IMG/VR virus record: IMGVR_UViG_3300044608_001275
Span: 1 to 44,294 of that record
DNA from: a virus
DNA length: 44,294 nucleotides
Reading direction: 5' to 3' (one strand)
The notes under the pieces are model-generated. The model was not told the DNA's origin, made no database searches, and worked only from the letters and a program-made list of their open reading frames with translations. Below are positions 31,749-38,914 of the stretch, one piece after another (positions within the stretch are counted from its first letter, which is position 1; the number at the start of each line of letters is the position of its first letter). The position numbers and the translations under genes were made by a program.

Positions 31749-31881
31749 CTGCCCCGTCTGCGGCGACATGCGCGTCGTCGAAGCCGCCCGCGTCTTCACC
31801 GACCCTCGCGCGACCTACGTCGCCTGGTCGGACTCCACCGTCCTTGATTGCCCGAAATGCATTGCAGGGGAGAAGAAGTGA
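31741..31881 (+). CDS. Small zinc-ribbon protein
   Basis: The 46-residue frame begins MADCPVCGDMRVVEAARVF and ends DCPKCIAGEKK, a two-CxxC zinc ribbon. Its stop overlaps the GTG of the ERF gene. Third of three such genes between ssb and erf. Confidence 0.6.
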   Translation: MADCPVCGDMRVVEAARVFTDPRATYVAWSDSTVLDCPKCIAGEKK

Positions 31882-32504
31882 CTGAACTCAGAAGTGTTCA
31901 CGAGGCGTTCAACGCCGTCATGGGCGATGTTCGGGCCATTGAGAAGTCCGACCGCAACCAGCAGCAGGGCTTCCGGTTCAGGGGCATCGACGCGGTGATG
32001 CAGGAGGTGGGTCCGGCGCTGCGAGCGCACGGTGTCCACATCATCCCCACCCCGGTCGAGATGCGCTCGGAGACCTACGAGACCGCCAAGGGCACCTCGA
32101 TGCGCAACGTCACCGTGACGATGCAGTACGCCGTCTACGGGCCGGCGGGAGACAGCTTCATCGGTGGCGCCATCGGCGAAGCTGCCGATTCGGGAGACAA
32201 GGCCGTCACCAAGGCCCAGAGCGTGGCCTACCGGACCTTCCTGCTCCAGTCGCTGACCGTGCCTACCGGTGACGCCGACCCGGACACCCAGACACACGAA
32301 CGGGTCTCACGCGCCGAGCCTGTCGCCGATCCCGCCTCAGTGGCCCGTGCCGCCCTGGCGAAGGTCTGCAAGTCCGGCGGGAAGGACCTCGACGACATCG
32401 CCAAGCGGTTCGAGAAGGACCACGGCTACACGCTCTCGGCGGCCGACGCCGAGACCATCGAGGCGTTCACCGCGGTGATCTCCGGGGAGGTGGCAGCCCG
32501 GTGA
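31878..32504 (+). CDS. erf: ERF-family ssDNA annealing protein
   Basis: The 208-residue protein has the ERF core: HEAFNAVMGDVRAIEKSDRN, GFRFRGIDAVMQEVGPALRA and HGVHIIPTPVEMRSETYETA, with SGDKAVTKAQSVAYRTFLLQ at the end of the domain. The C-terminal 60 residues are a separate helical module. ERF proteins anneal ssDNA in phage recombination, usually together with SSB and a nuclease; ssb is three genes upstream. The GTG is at 31878. Confidence 0.88.
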   Translation: MTELRSVHEAFNAVMGDVRAIEKSDRNQQQGFRFRGIDAVMQEVGPALRAHGVHIIPTPVEMRSETYETAKGTSMRNVTVTMQYAVYGPAGDSFIGGAIGEAADSGDKAVTKAQSVAYRTFLLQSLTVPTGDADPDTQTHERVSRAEPVADPASVARAALAKVCKSGGKDLDDIAKRFEKDHGYTLSAADAETIEAFTAVISGEVAAR

Positions 32505-32890
32505 GCGGCCCAGTGACCGGCGAGTACACGCCGGCGGTAGACGCCGAAGTGCAGGACGTTACCCCCATATCGGCGATCAAGACCCTGTCGAAGCTGTCTC
32601 GGCAACTCGACGTGGCGGGGGAGCGCCTGCACGACGCGGAGCGCCGCGCTGTGTCCACGAAGCACGCCTACACGATCGCGAAGGCCAAGGCGTATCTCAC
32701 CGCGGAGGGGTCGGTGCAGGCGCGGGAGGCTCAGGCGGTCATCGACACGGACGGTGAGCGGCTCGCGGCAGAGTTGGCCGAGGCGGAGCTGCGAATCCTG
32801 AAGTCCGACATCCGCATCCTCGAAAACAGGATCGACGTTGGCAGGTCTGTCGTTGGGGTACTCCGGGCCGAGGCTCAGGTGACCCGATGA
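32501..32890 (+). CDS. Helical protein coupled to erf
   Basis: The 129-residue protein is nearly all helix (LSKLSRQLDVAGERLHDAER; RAVSTKHAYTIAKAKAYLTA; AELAEAELRILKSDIRILEN) with a disordered N-terminus. It overlaps the erf stop and the next HNH start by four bases each. Similar helical proteins commonly follow recombinases in actinophages. It is possibly a recombination accessory factor. Confidence 0.65.
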   Translation: MSGPVTGEYTPAVDAEVQDVTPISAIKTLSKLSRQLDVAGERLHDAERRAVSTKHAYTIAKAKAYLTAEGSVQAREAQAVIDTDGERLAAELAEAELRILKSDIRILENRIDVGRSVVGVLRAEAQVTR

Positions 32891-33282
32891 GCCGCAAGGA
32901 CACCGGCTTCCCCGTCGAGGTCAAGCAGATCGTCTTCGCCCGCTCACAGGGCAACTGCGAGATCCTCGCCCCCGGCTGCCTTCTCGTGGCCAGCGAGTAC
33001 CACCACCGGCGCCCACGGGGCAGCGGTGGTACCAAGCGCGCGGAGACCAACCTCGCCTCCAACGCGCTGCACATCTGCCGCCGCTGCCATAACCGGGTCG
33101 AGTCCATGCGCCGCTGGGCTGCCGACAACGGCTTCCTGGTGTCGCAGTTCCGCGAGCCGGCCGAGGTGCCCGTGTGGTGGCGCTGCAACCGCGACGGGGA
33201 CAGCCGGGTCTGGGTGCTCCTGGACGACTTCGGCGGCATGACGCCCACCTCGCCCCTGAGCGTCGTGAGGGGTGCGCAGTGA
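32887..33282 (+). CDS. HNH-like nuclease
   Basis: The 131-residue protein carries a compact HNH motif (VFARSQGNCEILAPGCLLVA; EYHHRRPRGSGGTKRAETNL; ALHICRRCHNRVESMRRWAA). The C-terminal half (WRCNRDGDSRVWVLLDDFGG) resembles small host-like HNH proteins in phage replication modules. Such proteins are more likely to work in DNA metabolism than in homing, since no insertion signs are visible. It is coupled by overlap at both ends. Confidence 0.82.
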   Translation: MSRKDTGFPVEVKQIVFARSQGNCEILAPGCLLVASEYHHRRPRGSGGTKRAETNLASNALHICRRCHNRVESMRRWAADNGFLVSQFREPAEVPVWWRCNRDGDSRVWVLLDDFGGMTPTSPLSVVRGAQ

Positions 33283-33425
33283 CCACCTACGCCAAGCAGC
33301 AGCGGTACTGGGCCTCCATCGGCTTCCGCCCGCCCACGGGCCACGGGCGGTGCCCGGCGTGTGGATGGCACACGGCAACACAGGGTCATCCCGAGGGGTG
33401 CCCAGCAGCAGAGGAGAAGGGGTAG
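33279..33425 (+). CDS. Small zinc-finger protein
   Basis: The 48-residue frame (MTTYAKQQRYWASIGFRPPT; GRCPACGWHTATQGHPEGCP) has a CPACxxH...C pattern for one zinc. It is coupled by overlap to the HNH gene before it and abuts the next ATG. Function unknown. Confidence 0.6.
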   Translation: MTTYAKQQRYWASIGFRPPTGHGRCPACGWHTATQGHPEGCPAAEEKG

Positions 33426-34025
33426 ATGGCGATCTCAAAGCGACTCAGGTTCGAGATCCTGCGTCGCGATAACCACGCCTGCCGCTACTGCGGCCAGTCG
33501 GCGCCGGATGTGATGCTGCATGTCGATCATGTTGTGCCCGTTGCCCTCGGCGGCGCAGACGAGCCCGAGAACCTCGTCACCGCCTGTGTTGACTGCAACA
33601 CCGGGAAGTCGTCGACCCCCGTCGACGCCGCCATTGTCGCCGATGTTGCAGCCGACGCACTGCGGTGGTCGCGGGCGATGGAGATTGTGGCTACAGGCCG
33701 CGCGGTCGCGCGGCAGGAGGCCCGCGAACGGCAGAACGAGTTCCTCGCCCTCTGGTGCCGCTGGACCATTGGCGGCGAGGTTGTCGAACTTGAAGACGAC
33801 TGGGCGTCGAGTCTTGATCGGTTCGTGCTGGCCGGGCTTGACATGGAGGACATGGAAGAGCTGATCGCTGTTGCCATGCGGTCGAGGTCGAGTGAAAAGT
33901 GGCGCTACTTCTGCGGCTGCTGCTGGCGCCGAATTGCTGAATCCCAGGAGCACGCCAGGGCGATTGTGGAGATGCAAATCGCCCGCGAATCCGGCGAACT
34001 CGACGATATCGCGGCGGTGTTCTGA
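33426..34025 (+). CDS. HNH endonuclease fused to a helical domain
   Basis: The 199-residue protein starts with an HNH_5-like nuclease (RLRFEILRRDNHACRYCGQS; VMLHVDHVVPVALGGADEPE; NLVTACVDCNTGKSS). A helical region follows (ADALRWSRAMEIVATGRAVA; GLDMEDMEELIAVAMRSRSS) with a second Cys pair (FCGCCWRRI). This fusion commonly lies directly before the replication initiator in actinophages. The stop overlaps the initiator ATG, so it probably acts in replication rather than homing. Confidence 0.82.
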   Translation: MAISKRLRFEILRRDNHACRYCGQSAPDVMLHVDHVVPVALGGADEPENLVTACVDCNTGKSSTPVDAAIVADVAADALRWSRAMEIVATGRAVARQEARERQNEFLALWCRWTIGGEVVELEDDWASSLDRFVLAGLDMEDMEELIAVAMRSRSSEKWRYFCGCCWRRIAESQEHARAIVEMQIARESGELDDIAAVF

Positions 34026-34996
34026 TGGCCAAGTACGGCAAGCTCTGGTTCCGCGTCTGGTCCGACGACGACTTCACCGCGCTGTCGGGCGAAGCGCAGC
34101 GCCTCTTCTTCGTCCTGGTCTCCTACCCGACTCGCAGCAACGCCGGCGTGGTGCCGCTGCAGTTGAAGCGTTGGGCCAGAACCTCATCCAACGGCAGCGT
34201 CGAGGCGATCACAGACGCACTGAAGGAACTCGACGCGGCCCGATTCGTCGTCGTGGATTGGGACACCGAGGAGGTCCTCATTCGGACGTTCATCCGCAAC
34301 GACGAGGTGCCGAAGCAGCCCAATCTGATGAAGTCGGCGCTCGATTCAGCCGAACATCTTCAGTCCCAACGGCTTCGATGGGCTCTCTACCACGAGTTGC
34401 TGAACCAGCCCGACGATAAAAACCCAGAGCGCACACAGGCTGCCGCAAAGGCGCTGGTAGCCGGTCTACCCGAACCCTTACCGGAAGGGTTGACCGAAGG
34501 GTTCCCGGAAGGGTTGACCGAACCCTTACCGGAAGGGTTACCGGAAGGCTCCGTTGTAGTTGGTTACTTAAGTAGGGAACTACCAACTACAACCTCAACG
34601 GCAACTTCACCGGCAACAGCAACCGGATCTTTCGCGGTCGAAATCAGCGGCGAGCGAGTAGCGGTCACCGCAAGCGCACGGGAGCTGGTCCACCATTCAG
34701 TCCCCGGCCCCATCATTCGGTCCAGGTCGGTTCGCGATGGCCTGTACGGCCACACTCAACGGCTTCTGGATGACGGCGCAACACCAGATCAACTTGAGGC
34801 CACCCTCGCCGAGTGGTCCAACCGCGTCGATGTCTATCCCGGCCACCTACCGCACGTCTACAGCGAACTGGCCCGCAGGGCCGCCGGTGCGACGACGACA
34901 GACATGGCCCGCAAGGGAACCAGCCCGGCACCGGCCGACGCCCGCGTAGCGCGCGTCCAGGCGCTCAAAACCAATCGACAGGAGATCGGAGCATGA
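34025..34996 (+). CDS. Replication initiator-like protein with internal iterons
   Basis: The 323-residue protein has an N-terminal winged-helix region typical of phage initiators (AKYGKLWFRVWSDDDFTALS; GEAQRLFFVLVSYPTRSNAG; VEAITDALKELDAARFVVVD). Near residues 150-177 comes a tetrapeptide repeat (PEPL, PEGL, TEGF, PEGL, TEPL, PEGL, PEGS), encoded by exact 12-bp units. A C-terminal helical domain follows (RLLDDGATPDQLEATLAEWS). In lambda, the O initiator also has its origin iterons inside its own gene. An O-like role, with the next gene as helicase loader, is inferred. Confidence 0.75.
   Translation: MAKYGKLWFRVWSDDDFTALSGEAQRLFFVLVSYPTRSNAGVVPLQLKRWARTSSNGSVEAITDALKELDAARFVVVDWDTEEVLIRTFIRNDEVPKQPNLMKSALDSAEHLQSQRLRWALYHELLNQPDDKNPERTQAAAKALVAGLPEPLPEGLTEGFPEGLTEPLPEGLPEGSVVVGYLSRELPTTTSTATSPATATGSFAVEISGERVAVTASARELVHHSVPGPIIRSRSVRDGLYGHTQRLLDDGATPDQLEATLAEWSNRVDVYPGHLPHVYSELARRAAGATTTDMARKGTSPAPADARVARVQALKTNRQEIGA
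34473..34556 (+). repeat. Seven 12-bp iteron-like units (candidate origin)
   Basis: The heptamer AAGGGTT recurs every 12 bases at 34485, 34497, 34509 and 34533. It is inverted (AACCCTT) at 34473 and 34521 and is present as a variant (AAGGCTC) at 34545. Two 19-bp perfect inverted repeats result (AACCCTT-ACCGG-AAGGGTT at 34473-34491 and 34521-34539). The array lies in the initiator gene and is followed at once by an inverted repeat with an A/T-richer loop. This matches the plan of an iteron origin. Confidence 0.7.
34553..34593 (+). repeat. 12-bp inverted repeat beside the iterons
   Basis: GTTGTAGTTGGT (34553-34564) pairs perfectly with ACCAACTACAAC (34582-34593). The 17-nt spacer includes TACTTAAGTA and is the most A/T-rich stretch nearby. 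It may be a melting or extrusion site of an origin, or an mRNA hairpin. Confidence 0.7.
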
Positions 34997-35472
34997 ACCG
35001 CGACGACATCATCGACGTGCTCACCGCCGTGTCGGCGGGCACCGGCCGCGAGATCGGCGAGGTCGATGTGCAGCTCTGGCAAAGCGTGATCGGAGCCATC
35101 CCGAAGGACTTCGCACTGTCGGCCGTCTTTGCGCACTTCCGCGACCGCCCTGGGGTGTGGCTTGAACCCGGCCACATCTTCGAGCGATGGCGGGACTACC
35201 GCCGAGATCAGGCCGAGCGCGAGTCCGACGAGGAGCGCAACTCCCGCGAGGACGACCGCGACCGCCGGCTCGGGCTGGCCCGCGCCATCGAGGCGGCCGG
35301 GATCGGTGACATCCCGCCGCGCCCATCGCAGCGCCGGGACGGCAAGCCCAACCCGCTGTCCATCCGTTGCCCGTGGTGCCACGCCGGGGAGTTCCGCCCG
35401 TGCAAGACGCCCAACACCGACGTGACCCTGCGCAACCCGCACCCGTCCCGCATCGAGGCGGTGTCCAAGTGA
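34993..35472 (+). CDS. Probable helicase-loader-like protein
   Basis: The 159-residue protein has an N-terminal helical region (DDIIDVLTAVSAGTGREIGE; VQLWQSVIGAIPKDFALSAV; FAHFRDRPGVWLEPGHIFER) typical of G39P/DnaC-like loader proteins encoded after initiators. A charged coil follows, then a C-terminal zinc-binding tail (IRCPWCHAGEFRPCKT). It overlaps the initiator stop. The loader role is inferred from order and N-terminal pattern; no helicase gene is seen in the window. Confidence 0.6.
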   Translation: MNRDDIIDVLTAVSAGTGREIGEVDVQLWQSVIGAIPKDFALSAVFAHFRDRPGVWLEPGHIFERWRDYRRDQAERESDEERNSREDDRDRRLGLARAIEAAGIGDIPPRPSQRRDGKPNPLSIRCPWCHAGEFRPCKTPNTDVTLRNPHPSRIEAVSK

Positions 35473-35699
35473 GCCGCCACCGCTTCGACTGGGACCGCTT
35501 CACCGACGCCCTCAACGGCATCGGGGAGATGGTCGCCGCCCAGCACGAGGGATCGCGGGAGTTCATCCGCATCCACGCATCGACGCCTGTGCGCCCTTCT
35601 GGGCATTCCGGGGTGTCGGAGGTCGACCAAGCCGTGAACGTGGCTCTGCGTTGCGCTGAGGGCCAGCACGCGGCATCCGAGACCGAGGAGTGCCAGTGA
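35469..35699 (+). CDS. Small hypothetical protein
   Basis: The 76-residue protein (MSRHRFDWDRFTDALNGIGE; MVAAQHEGSREFIRIH) has an N-terminal amphipathic helix and a polar tail. It overlaps both neighbours. Function unknown. Confidence 0.6.
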   Translation: MSRHRFDWDRFTDALNGIGEMVAAQHEGSREFIRIHASTPVRPSGHSGVSEVDQAVNVALRCAEGQHAASETEECQ

Positions 35700-36064
35700 G
35701 TCGGACCCGAGCATCCGCCAAAGCCGCCGGCGCCGCAGCCGAGAGGGCCGTCGCCGACTACCTCGCCCAGGCCCTCGACGACGACCGCATCGACCGCCGG
35801 GTGAAGCGCGGCAATTTCGACTGCGGCGACATCGGCGGCGTCCGCGTCCGGGGGGAGCGCCTCGTGGTCGAGGTCAAGAACTGCGCGCGCACCGACCTCG
35901 CCGGGTGGATCGCCGAAGCTCAGATCGAAGCCGGAAACGATGACGCTCTGGCTGGCGTGGTGATCGCAAAGCGCAAGGGCACCACCGACGTGTCGCGCTG
36001 GTATGTCCACATGACCGTCGCGGAACTCGTCGCCATTCTCACCGGACAGAGACCCGAGTCATGA
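35696..36064 (+). CDS. Holliday junction resolvase-like nuclease
   Basis: The 122-residue protein has the PD-(D/E)xK arrangement of archaeal-type Hjc and phage resolvases. An N-terminal helix with Glu (AAGAAAERAVADYLAQAL) leads to DDDRIDRRVKRGNFDCGDIG with the catalytic Asp and Gly, then LVVEVKNCARTDLAGW with the ExK pair. It resolves branched DNA before packaging. The GTG at 35696 overlaps the previous stop; a GTG six bases earlier is possible. Confidence 0.82.
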   Translation: MSRTRASAKAAGAAAERAVADYLAQALDDDRIDRRVKRGNFDCGDIGGVRVRGERLVVEVKNCARTDLAGWIAEAQIEAGNDDALAGVVIAKRKGTTDVSRWYVHMTVAELVAILTGQRPES

Positions 36065-36234
36065 GCGACGAAGTCATCACCGTCATCGAGGTCTCAGTGG
36101 CCCGCGTCATCGACGAACAGGGCCGCATGGAGGTCCGCGTGAAGACCCCGGCCCGCTACAACGCTGTGGAACTCCTCGGCCTCCTGAGCTTCGCCCAGTT
36201 GTACATCGCCAACGAGTTGAAGGAGTACCCGTGA
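36061..36234 (+). CDS. Small hypothetical protein
   Basis: The 57-residue protein has a strand-rich N-terminus (EVITVIEVSVARVIDEQGRM) and a C-terminal helix (YNAVELLGLLSFAQLYIANE). It is coupled by overlap to the resolvase before it and the WhiB gene after it. Function unknown. Confidence 0.6.
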   Translation: MSDEVITVIEVSVARVIDEQGRMEVRVKTPARYNAVELLGLLSFAQLYIANELKEYP

Positions 36235-36533
36235 ACACACCGTTCGACCCCCACCTCCCGCCGGCGCCGCACTGGCACGAGATGGCTTTGTGCCGCGAGA
36301 CCGACCCGGACCTGTTCTTCCCCGAGCGTGAGCGCGGCGCGTCGACCTCCGGGGTGATCAGGCAGGCCAAGCAAGCCAAGTCGGTGTGCTCCAAGTGTCC
36401 GGTGCAGGCCCGGTGCCTACAGGACGCCCTGGATCGCAACGAGCGCAACGGGATTTGGGCGGGAGTCAACTTCGGCCAGCCACTAGAGCGAAGGAAGGCA
36501 TCGGCGCAAGAGGCGACATGGAAGGCGAGCTAG
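36231..36533 (+). CDS. whiB: WhiB-family regulator
   Basis: The 100-residue protein has the WhiB layout: a first Cys in MALCRETDPDLFFPERE, three more in SVCSKCPVQARC (CxxCxxxxxC), and the G-[VI]-W turn (RNGIWAGVNFGQP) before a basic tail. WhiB proteins hold a 4Fe-4S cluster and bind the host sigma factor. Phage copies can alter host transcription or block superinfection. WhiB is restricted to actinobacteria and their phages. The start of the next HNH gene lies inside its last codons. Confidence 0.92.
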   Translation: MNTPFDPHLPPAPHWHEMALCRETDPDLFFPERERGASTSGVIRQAKQAKSVCSKCPVQARCLQDALDRNERNGIWAGVNFGQPLERRKASAQEATWKAS

Positions 36534-37096
36534 TGGAGATCAAGTTCCTTAGCGGAGTGCTTTACCTCATCGACGGGTTCTGGTCGAAAGTCGAACGATC
36601 TGGCGACTGCTGGCTGTGGACTGGAGAAAAGAACAGCACCGGCTATGGGGTCTATGCGGTTCATCGGCATGGCGAGAGGGAACGAATTCTCGCGCACCGA
36701 TTCTCGGCGAGGCTGTCTGGAATGGAGCTGCGATCTCCGGATGATGTCGTGCTCCATGAATGCGACACCCCATTGTGCGTTCGACCCGATCATCTAAGGG
36801 TCGGTACTCAGAAGGAAAACCTGCGCGATGCTCTTGCGAAGGGCCGCCTGAACCTGGCCGGACTGACAAGCGCGCATCAGCATCAATGCAGAAGGTGTGA
36901 GCAGGAATTCTGGGGCGCACCTAAAGACAGGTTTTGCGGCGAATGCCGGAAGGAGTTGATGGAAGCCGTACTCGCCGCCGCCGAAATCGGCGAGTCGCAG
37001 TACGTCACCGCACGCCGGTTGGGGATATCGCAATCCTCAGTGCGGGCGTACCTGAAGCGAAGCCGGGAAGAACGTCACTTACAGGAGGCGATGTGA
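36518..37096 (+). CDS. HNH endonuclease with zinc ribbon and HTH
   Basis: The 192-residue protein is an HNH_3 homing-type nuclease (FWSKVERSGDCWLWTGEKNS; RILAHRFSARLSGMELRSPD; VLHECDTPLCVRPDHLRVGT). A zinc ribbon (CRRCEQEFWG ... CGECRKE) and an HTH (YVTARRLGISQSSVRAYLKR) follow. Its start overlaps the WhiB end by 16 bases and its stop overlaps the next GTG. Lower GC than that of its neighbours suggests later arrival. Confidence 0.85.
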   Translation: MEGELVEIKFLSGVLYLIDGFWSKVERSGDCWLWTGEKNSTGYGVYAVHRHGERERILAHRFSARLSGMELRSPDDVVLHECDTPLCVRPDHLRVGTQKENLRDALAKGRLNLAGLTSAHQHQCRRCEQEFWGAPKDRFCGECRKELMEAVLAAAEIGESQYVTARRLGISQSSVRAYLKRSREERHLQEAM

Positions 37097-37494
37097 GCGA
37101 CCTCCGCACCCGGATCGCCGGCGTGGTTCACAGACTTAACCCAGAGGTGGGATGCGTCGAGATCGAACCCGTTTCTGGATGGGCCTACGAGGTAGCCGAC
37201 GCGCTCATCCGCGAACTGCCCGAACTCCAATACGCCCATGTGCCCCAACGGGTCCAGCTCGGCCCGCTGAAGGCCCTCCAGCACCAGCAGGCCTCCAAGG
37301 AGCTGCGCGACCCGGACATGATCGCCGCCGACCAGGAATGGAGGGACAAGCATGCAGCCTGCCTGAATTGCAAAGTGACTCTGGATGAGTTGCAGGCATG
37401 GCAGGCGGTGGTGGATGGCGAGTTGGTGAGGCCATTGTGTCGGGGCTGCTGGACGGCAACGCCTGCCGGTGAGTGCAAGCGGGGTGACCGATGA
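37093..37494 (+). CDS. MSDLR-family protein 1
   Basis: The 133-residue protein opens MSDLRTRIAGVVHRLNPEVG and contains GWAYEVADALIRELPELQ. These features are shared with two other genes downstream (38302 and 38624). The C-terminal part adds a zinc-like motif (CLNCKVTLDEL ... LCRGCW). The shared N-terminal module is a small helical domain. The DNA of the GWAYEVADA block is also almost identical to that at 38302. Function unknown. Confidence 0.65.
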   Translation: MSDLRTRIAGVVHRLNPEVGCVEIEPVSGWAYEVADALIRELPELQYAHVPQRVQLGPLKALQHQQASKELRDPDMIAADQEWRDKHAACLNCKVTLDELQAWQAVVDGELVRPLCRGCWTATPAGECKRGDR

Positions 37495-37865
37495 GCGACG
37501 ACTTTTCAGACCCGGCGAACTGGCATCCCATCGAAGAGCACCCGTATCTGAACGATCCGCCGAAAGTGACTTACCCGCCCACGCCTGGCGGGGCACGCGA
37601 GGCAGTCGCACGGGCGCTGCATGCTCAGTTGCATGGCGATGGCGATTGGGATTCGCTGCATGGGCGACTCAAGATGGTTTACCTAGAGGATGCCTGCGAT
37701 GCGCTAAACGCCATCACTGCCGCTGGTTTCGTGGTCACCACCCCGACCGCCATCGCCGCTGAGATACGGGCATGGGCCAATGGCGAGTTTGAGGAATATG
37801 ACCGCGCCGATATGGATCGCTTCGACGCTATCGCTTCCCGTATCTGCGGAGAGGGGAAGTCGTGA
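37491..37865 (+). CDS. Hypothetical protein with shared C-terminal tail
   Basis: The 124-residue protein (DPANWHPIEEHPYLNDPPKV; AREAVARALHAQLHGDGDWD; LEDACDALNAITAAGFVVTT) ends IASRICGEGKS. It carries the first copy of a 17-bp repeat (37832-37848) found at the 3' ends of the next two genes as well. Function unknown. Confidence 0.62.
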   Translation: MSDDFSDPANWHPIEEHPYLNDPPKVTYPPTPGGAREAVARALHAQLHGDGDWDSLHGRLKMVYLEDACDALNAITAAGFVVTTPTAIAAEIRAWANGEFEEYDRADMDRFDAIASRICGEGKS

Positions 37866-38170
37866 AGTGCGATGACCCCAGCGTCGTGGGGGAGTGGTTT
37901 CGCGTCACCGGGAATTACAGCGACGGAACACAGGTAGTCGTGGCGCTCTTTCGTGACCGTGGGGACGCTGAGCGGTACGTCGAATGGCTGGCCGCTTCCC
38001 GTATCTGCGGGGGTGGTGAAGCGTGACCTTCCGACGCATGAACTTCGTTATTCCCGACAACGCCGGCCACAGGGTGATGCTGTGGCTCTGTGACGAGTGC
38101 GGCGCAATGGTGGGCGACAAAAGCAAGCATGAGGGCTGGCATAGCCGCCCTATCGCTTCCCGTATCTGCG
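37832..38170 (+). repeat. Three copies of a 17-bp direct repeat at gene 3' ends
   Basis: CGCTTCCCGTATCTGCG occurs at 37832-37848, 37993-38009 and 38154-38170, spaced 161 bases apart in both intervals. Each copy lies just before a stop codon in the same frame and encodes ASRIC near the C-terminus of three otherwise unrelated small proteins. Confidence 0.85.
37862..38026 (+). CDS. Small protein with shared ASRIC tail
   Basis: The 54-residue protein (MKCDDPSVVGEWFRVTGNYS; TQVVVALFRDRGDAERYVEW) has a strand-strand-helix pattern. It ends LAASRICGGGEA, the second copy of the repeat. It overlaps both neighbours by four bases. Function unknown. Confidence 0.6.
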   Translation: MKCDDPSVVGEWFRVTGNYSDGTQVVVALFRDRGDAERYVEWLAASRICGGGEA

Positions 38171-38184
38171 AAGGTGACCAGTGA
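38023..38184 (+). CDS. Small zinc-ribbon-like protein with shared ASRIC tail
   Basis: The 53-residue protein (MTFRRMNFVIPDNAGHRVML) has CDECGAMVGDKSKHEGWH, a likely C2H2-type zinc site. It ends IASRICEGDQ, the third repeat copy. It overlaps its neighbours by four bases. Function unknown. Confidence 0.6.
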   Translation: MTFRRMNFVIPDNAGHRVMLWLCDECGAMVGDKSKHEGWHSRPIASRICEGDQ

Positions 38185-38309
38185 CCGATCCCAAGACGTT
38201 CCCCGAGCAGCTTGACGCCGCCAAGACCGGAGCCGAGTTCGGCGCGGTGCTGGGCGGGCTGTTCTCGGGGCTGGAACGAGCGATGGACCGGGAGGCCGAC
38301 GATGAGTGA
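38181..38309 (+). CDS. Small helical protein
   Basis: The 42-residue frame (MTDPKTFPEQLDAAKTGAEF; GAVLGGLFSGLERAMDREAD) is probably helical with a Gly-rich centre. It starts in overlap with the previous stop and extends into the next ATG. Function unknown. Confidence 0.5.
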   Translation: MTDPKTFPEQLDAAKTGAEFGAVLGGLFSGLERAMDREADDE

Positions 38310-38631
38310 CCTACGCGAGCGCATCGCCACCATCGTCCACGACAAGGACACCCTGAAGTGCTGCGACGAATGCACCATCTCATCGCCGGGGCCGTGGGCC
38401 TACGAGGTAGCCGACGCGATCATCGAAGCGTTGAAAACCGATTACGTCATCGTGGATACCCGCGGATGCCAAGACCCCTGGCATCAAGCCAAAGGCGCAC
38501 CGTTCCAGTGCCCTACCTGCGGTCAATGGATGGGAGAACCCCACGCCAAGCTGCCACCGCCTCGTCTGGTCGCTGACCGGGATTGCACACCGCTGGAATG
38601 GCCAGATGACTGGAAGGCAGCCGATGAGTGA
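38302..38631 (+). CDS. MSDLR-family protein 2 with zinc ribbon
   Basis: The 109-residue protein opens MSDLRERIATIVHDKDTLKC and repeats PWAYEVADAIIEALK. A zinc ribbon follows (PFQCPTCGQWMGEPHAKLPP). It is a paralogue of the protein at 37093 through the N-terminal domain, while the C-terminal part differs. Function unknown. Confidence 0.65.
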   Translation: MSDLRERIATIVHDKDTLKCCDECTISSPGPWAYEVADAIIEALKTDYVIVDTRGCQDPWHQAKGAPFQCPTCGQWMGEPHAKLPPPRLVADRDCTPLEWPDDWKAADE

Positions 38632-38914
38632 CTTACGCTCCCGCATCATTGCCGCACTAGAAGCCAGTTTTGATCGGTTTGGGGTTGACGATTACAACCT
38701 GATGGCCGACGCGGTGATGGAACTAATCACCAAACACATACCGCCCATTGTTGCGTCAGCAATCCACGGTTACGCCGACTCTCAAATCGTCGCGCTGGAT
38801 TACCACGGTGACGGCAGCGCGATAGAAGAAATGCGGCGGCTGAACCGCGAGGCGGCGCAGATCGCCAATTACGCCACCACGCACGAGAAATGGACTGGGA
38901 GGCCGAGTGACTGA
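38624..38914 (+). CDS. MSDLR-family protein 3
   Basis: The 96-residue protein opens MSDLRSRIIAALEASFDRFG and has a helical middle (LMADAVMELITKHIPPIVAS). It is the third copy of the N-terminal module. It overlaps both neighbours. Function unknown. Confidence 0.62.
   Translation: MSDLRSRIIAALEASFDRFGVDDYNLMADAVMELITKHIPPIVASAIHGYADSQIVALDYHGDGSAIEEMRRLNREAAQIANYATTHEKWTGRPSD

Noticed and set aside
35021-36010. 329-codon minus-strand open frame across the loader and resolvase genes
   Set aside because: Runs against several short overlapping plus-strand genes with coupled starts; Arg/Gly-rich product without domains.
37832-38170. CRISPR array
   Set aside because: Three 17-bp repeats spaced 161 bp apart, each inside the end of a coding gene, do not fit a repeat-spacer array.
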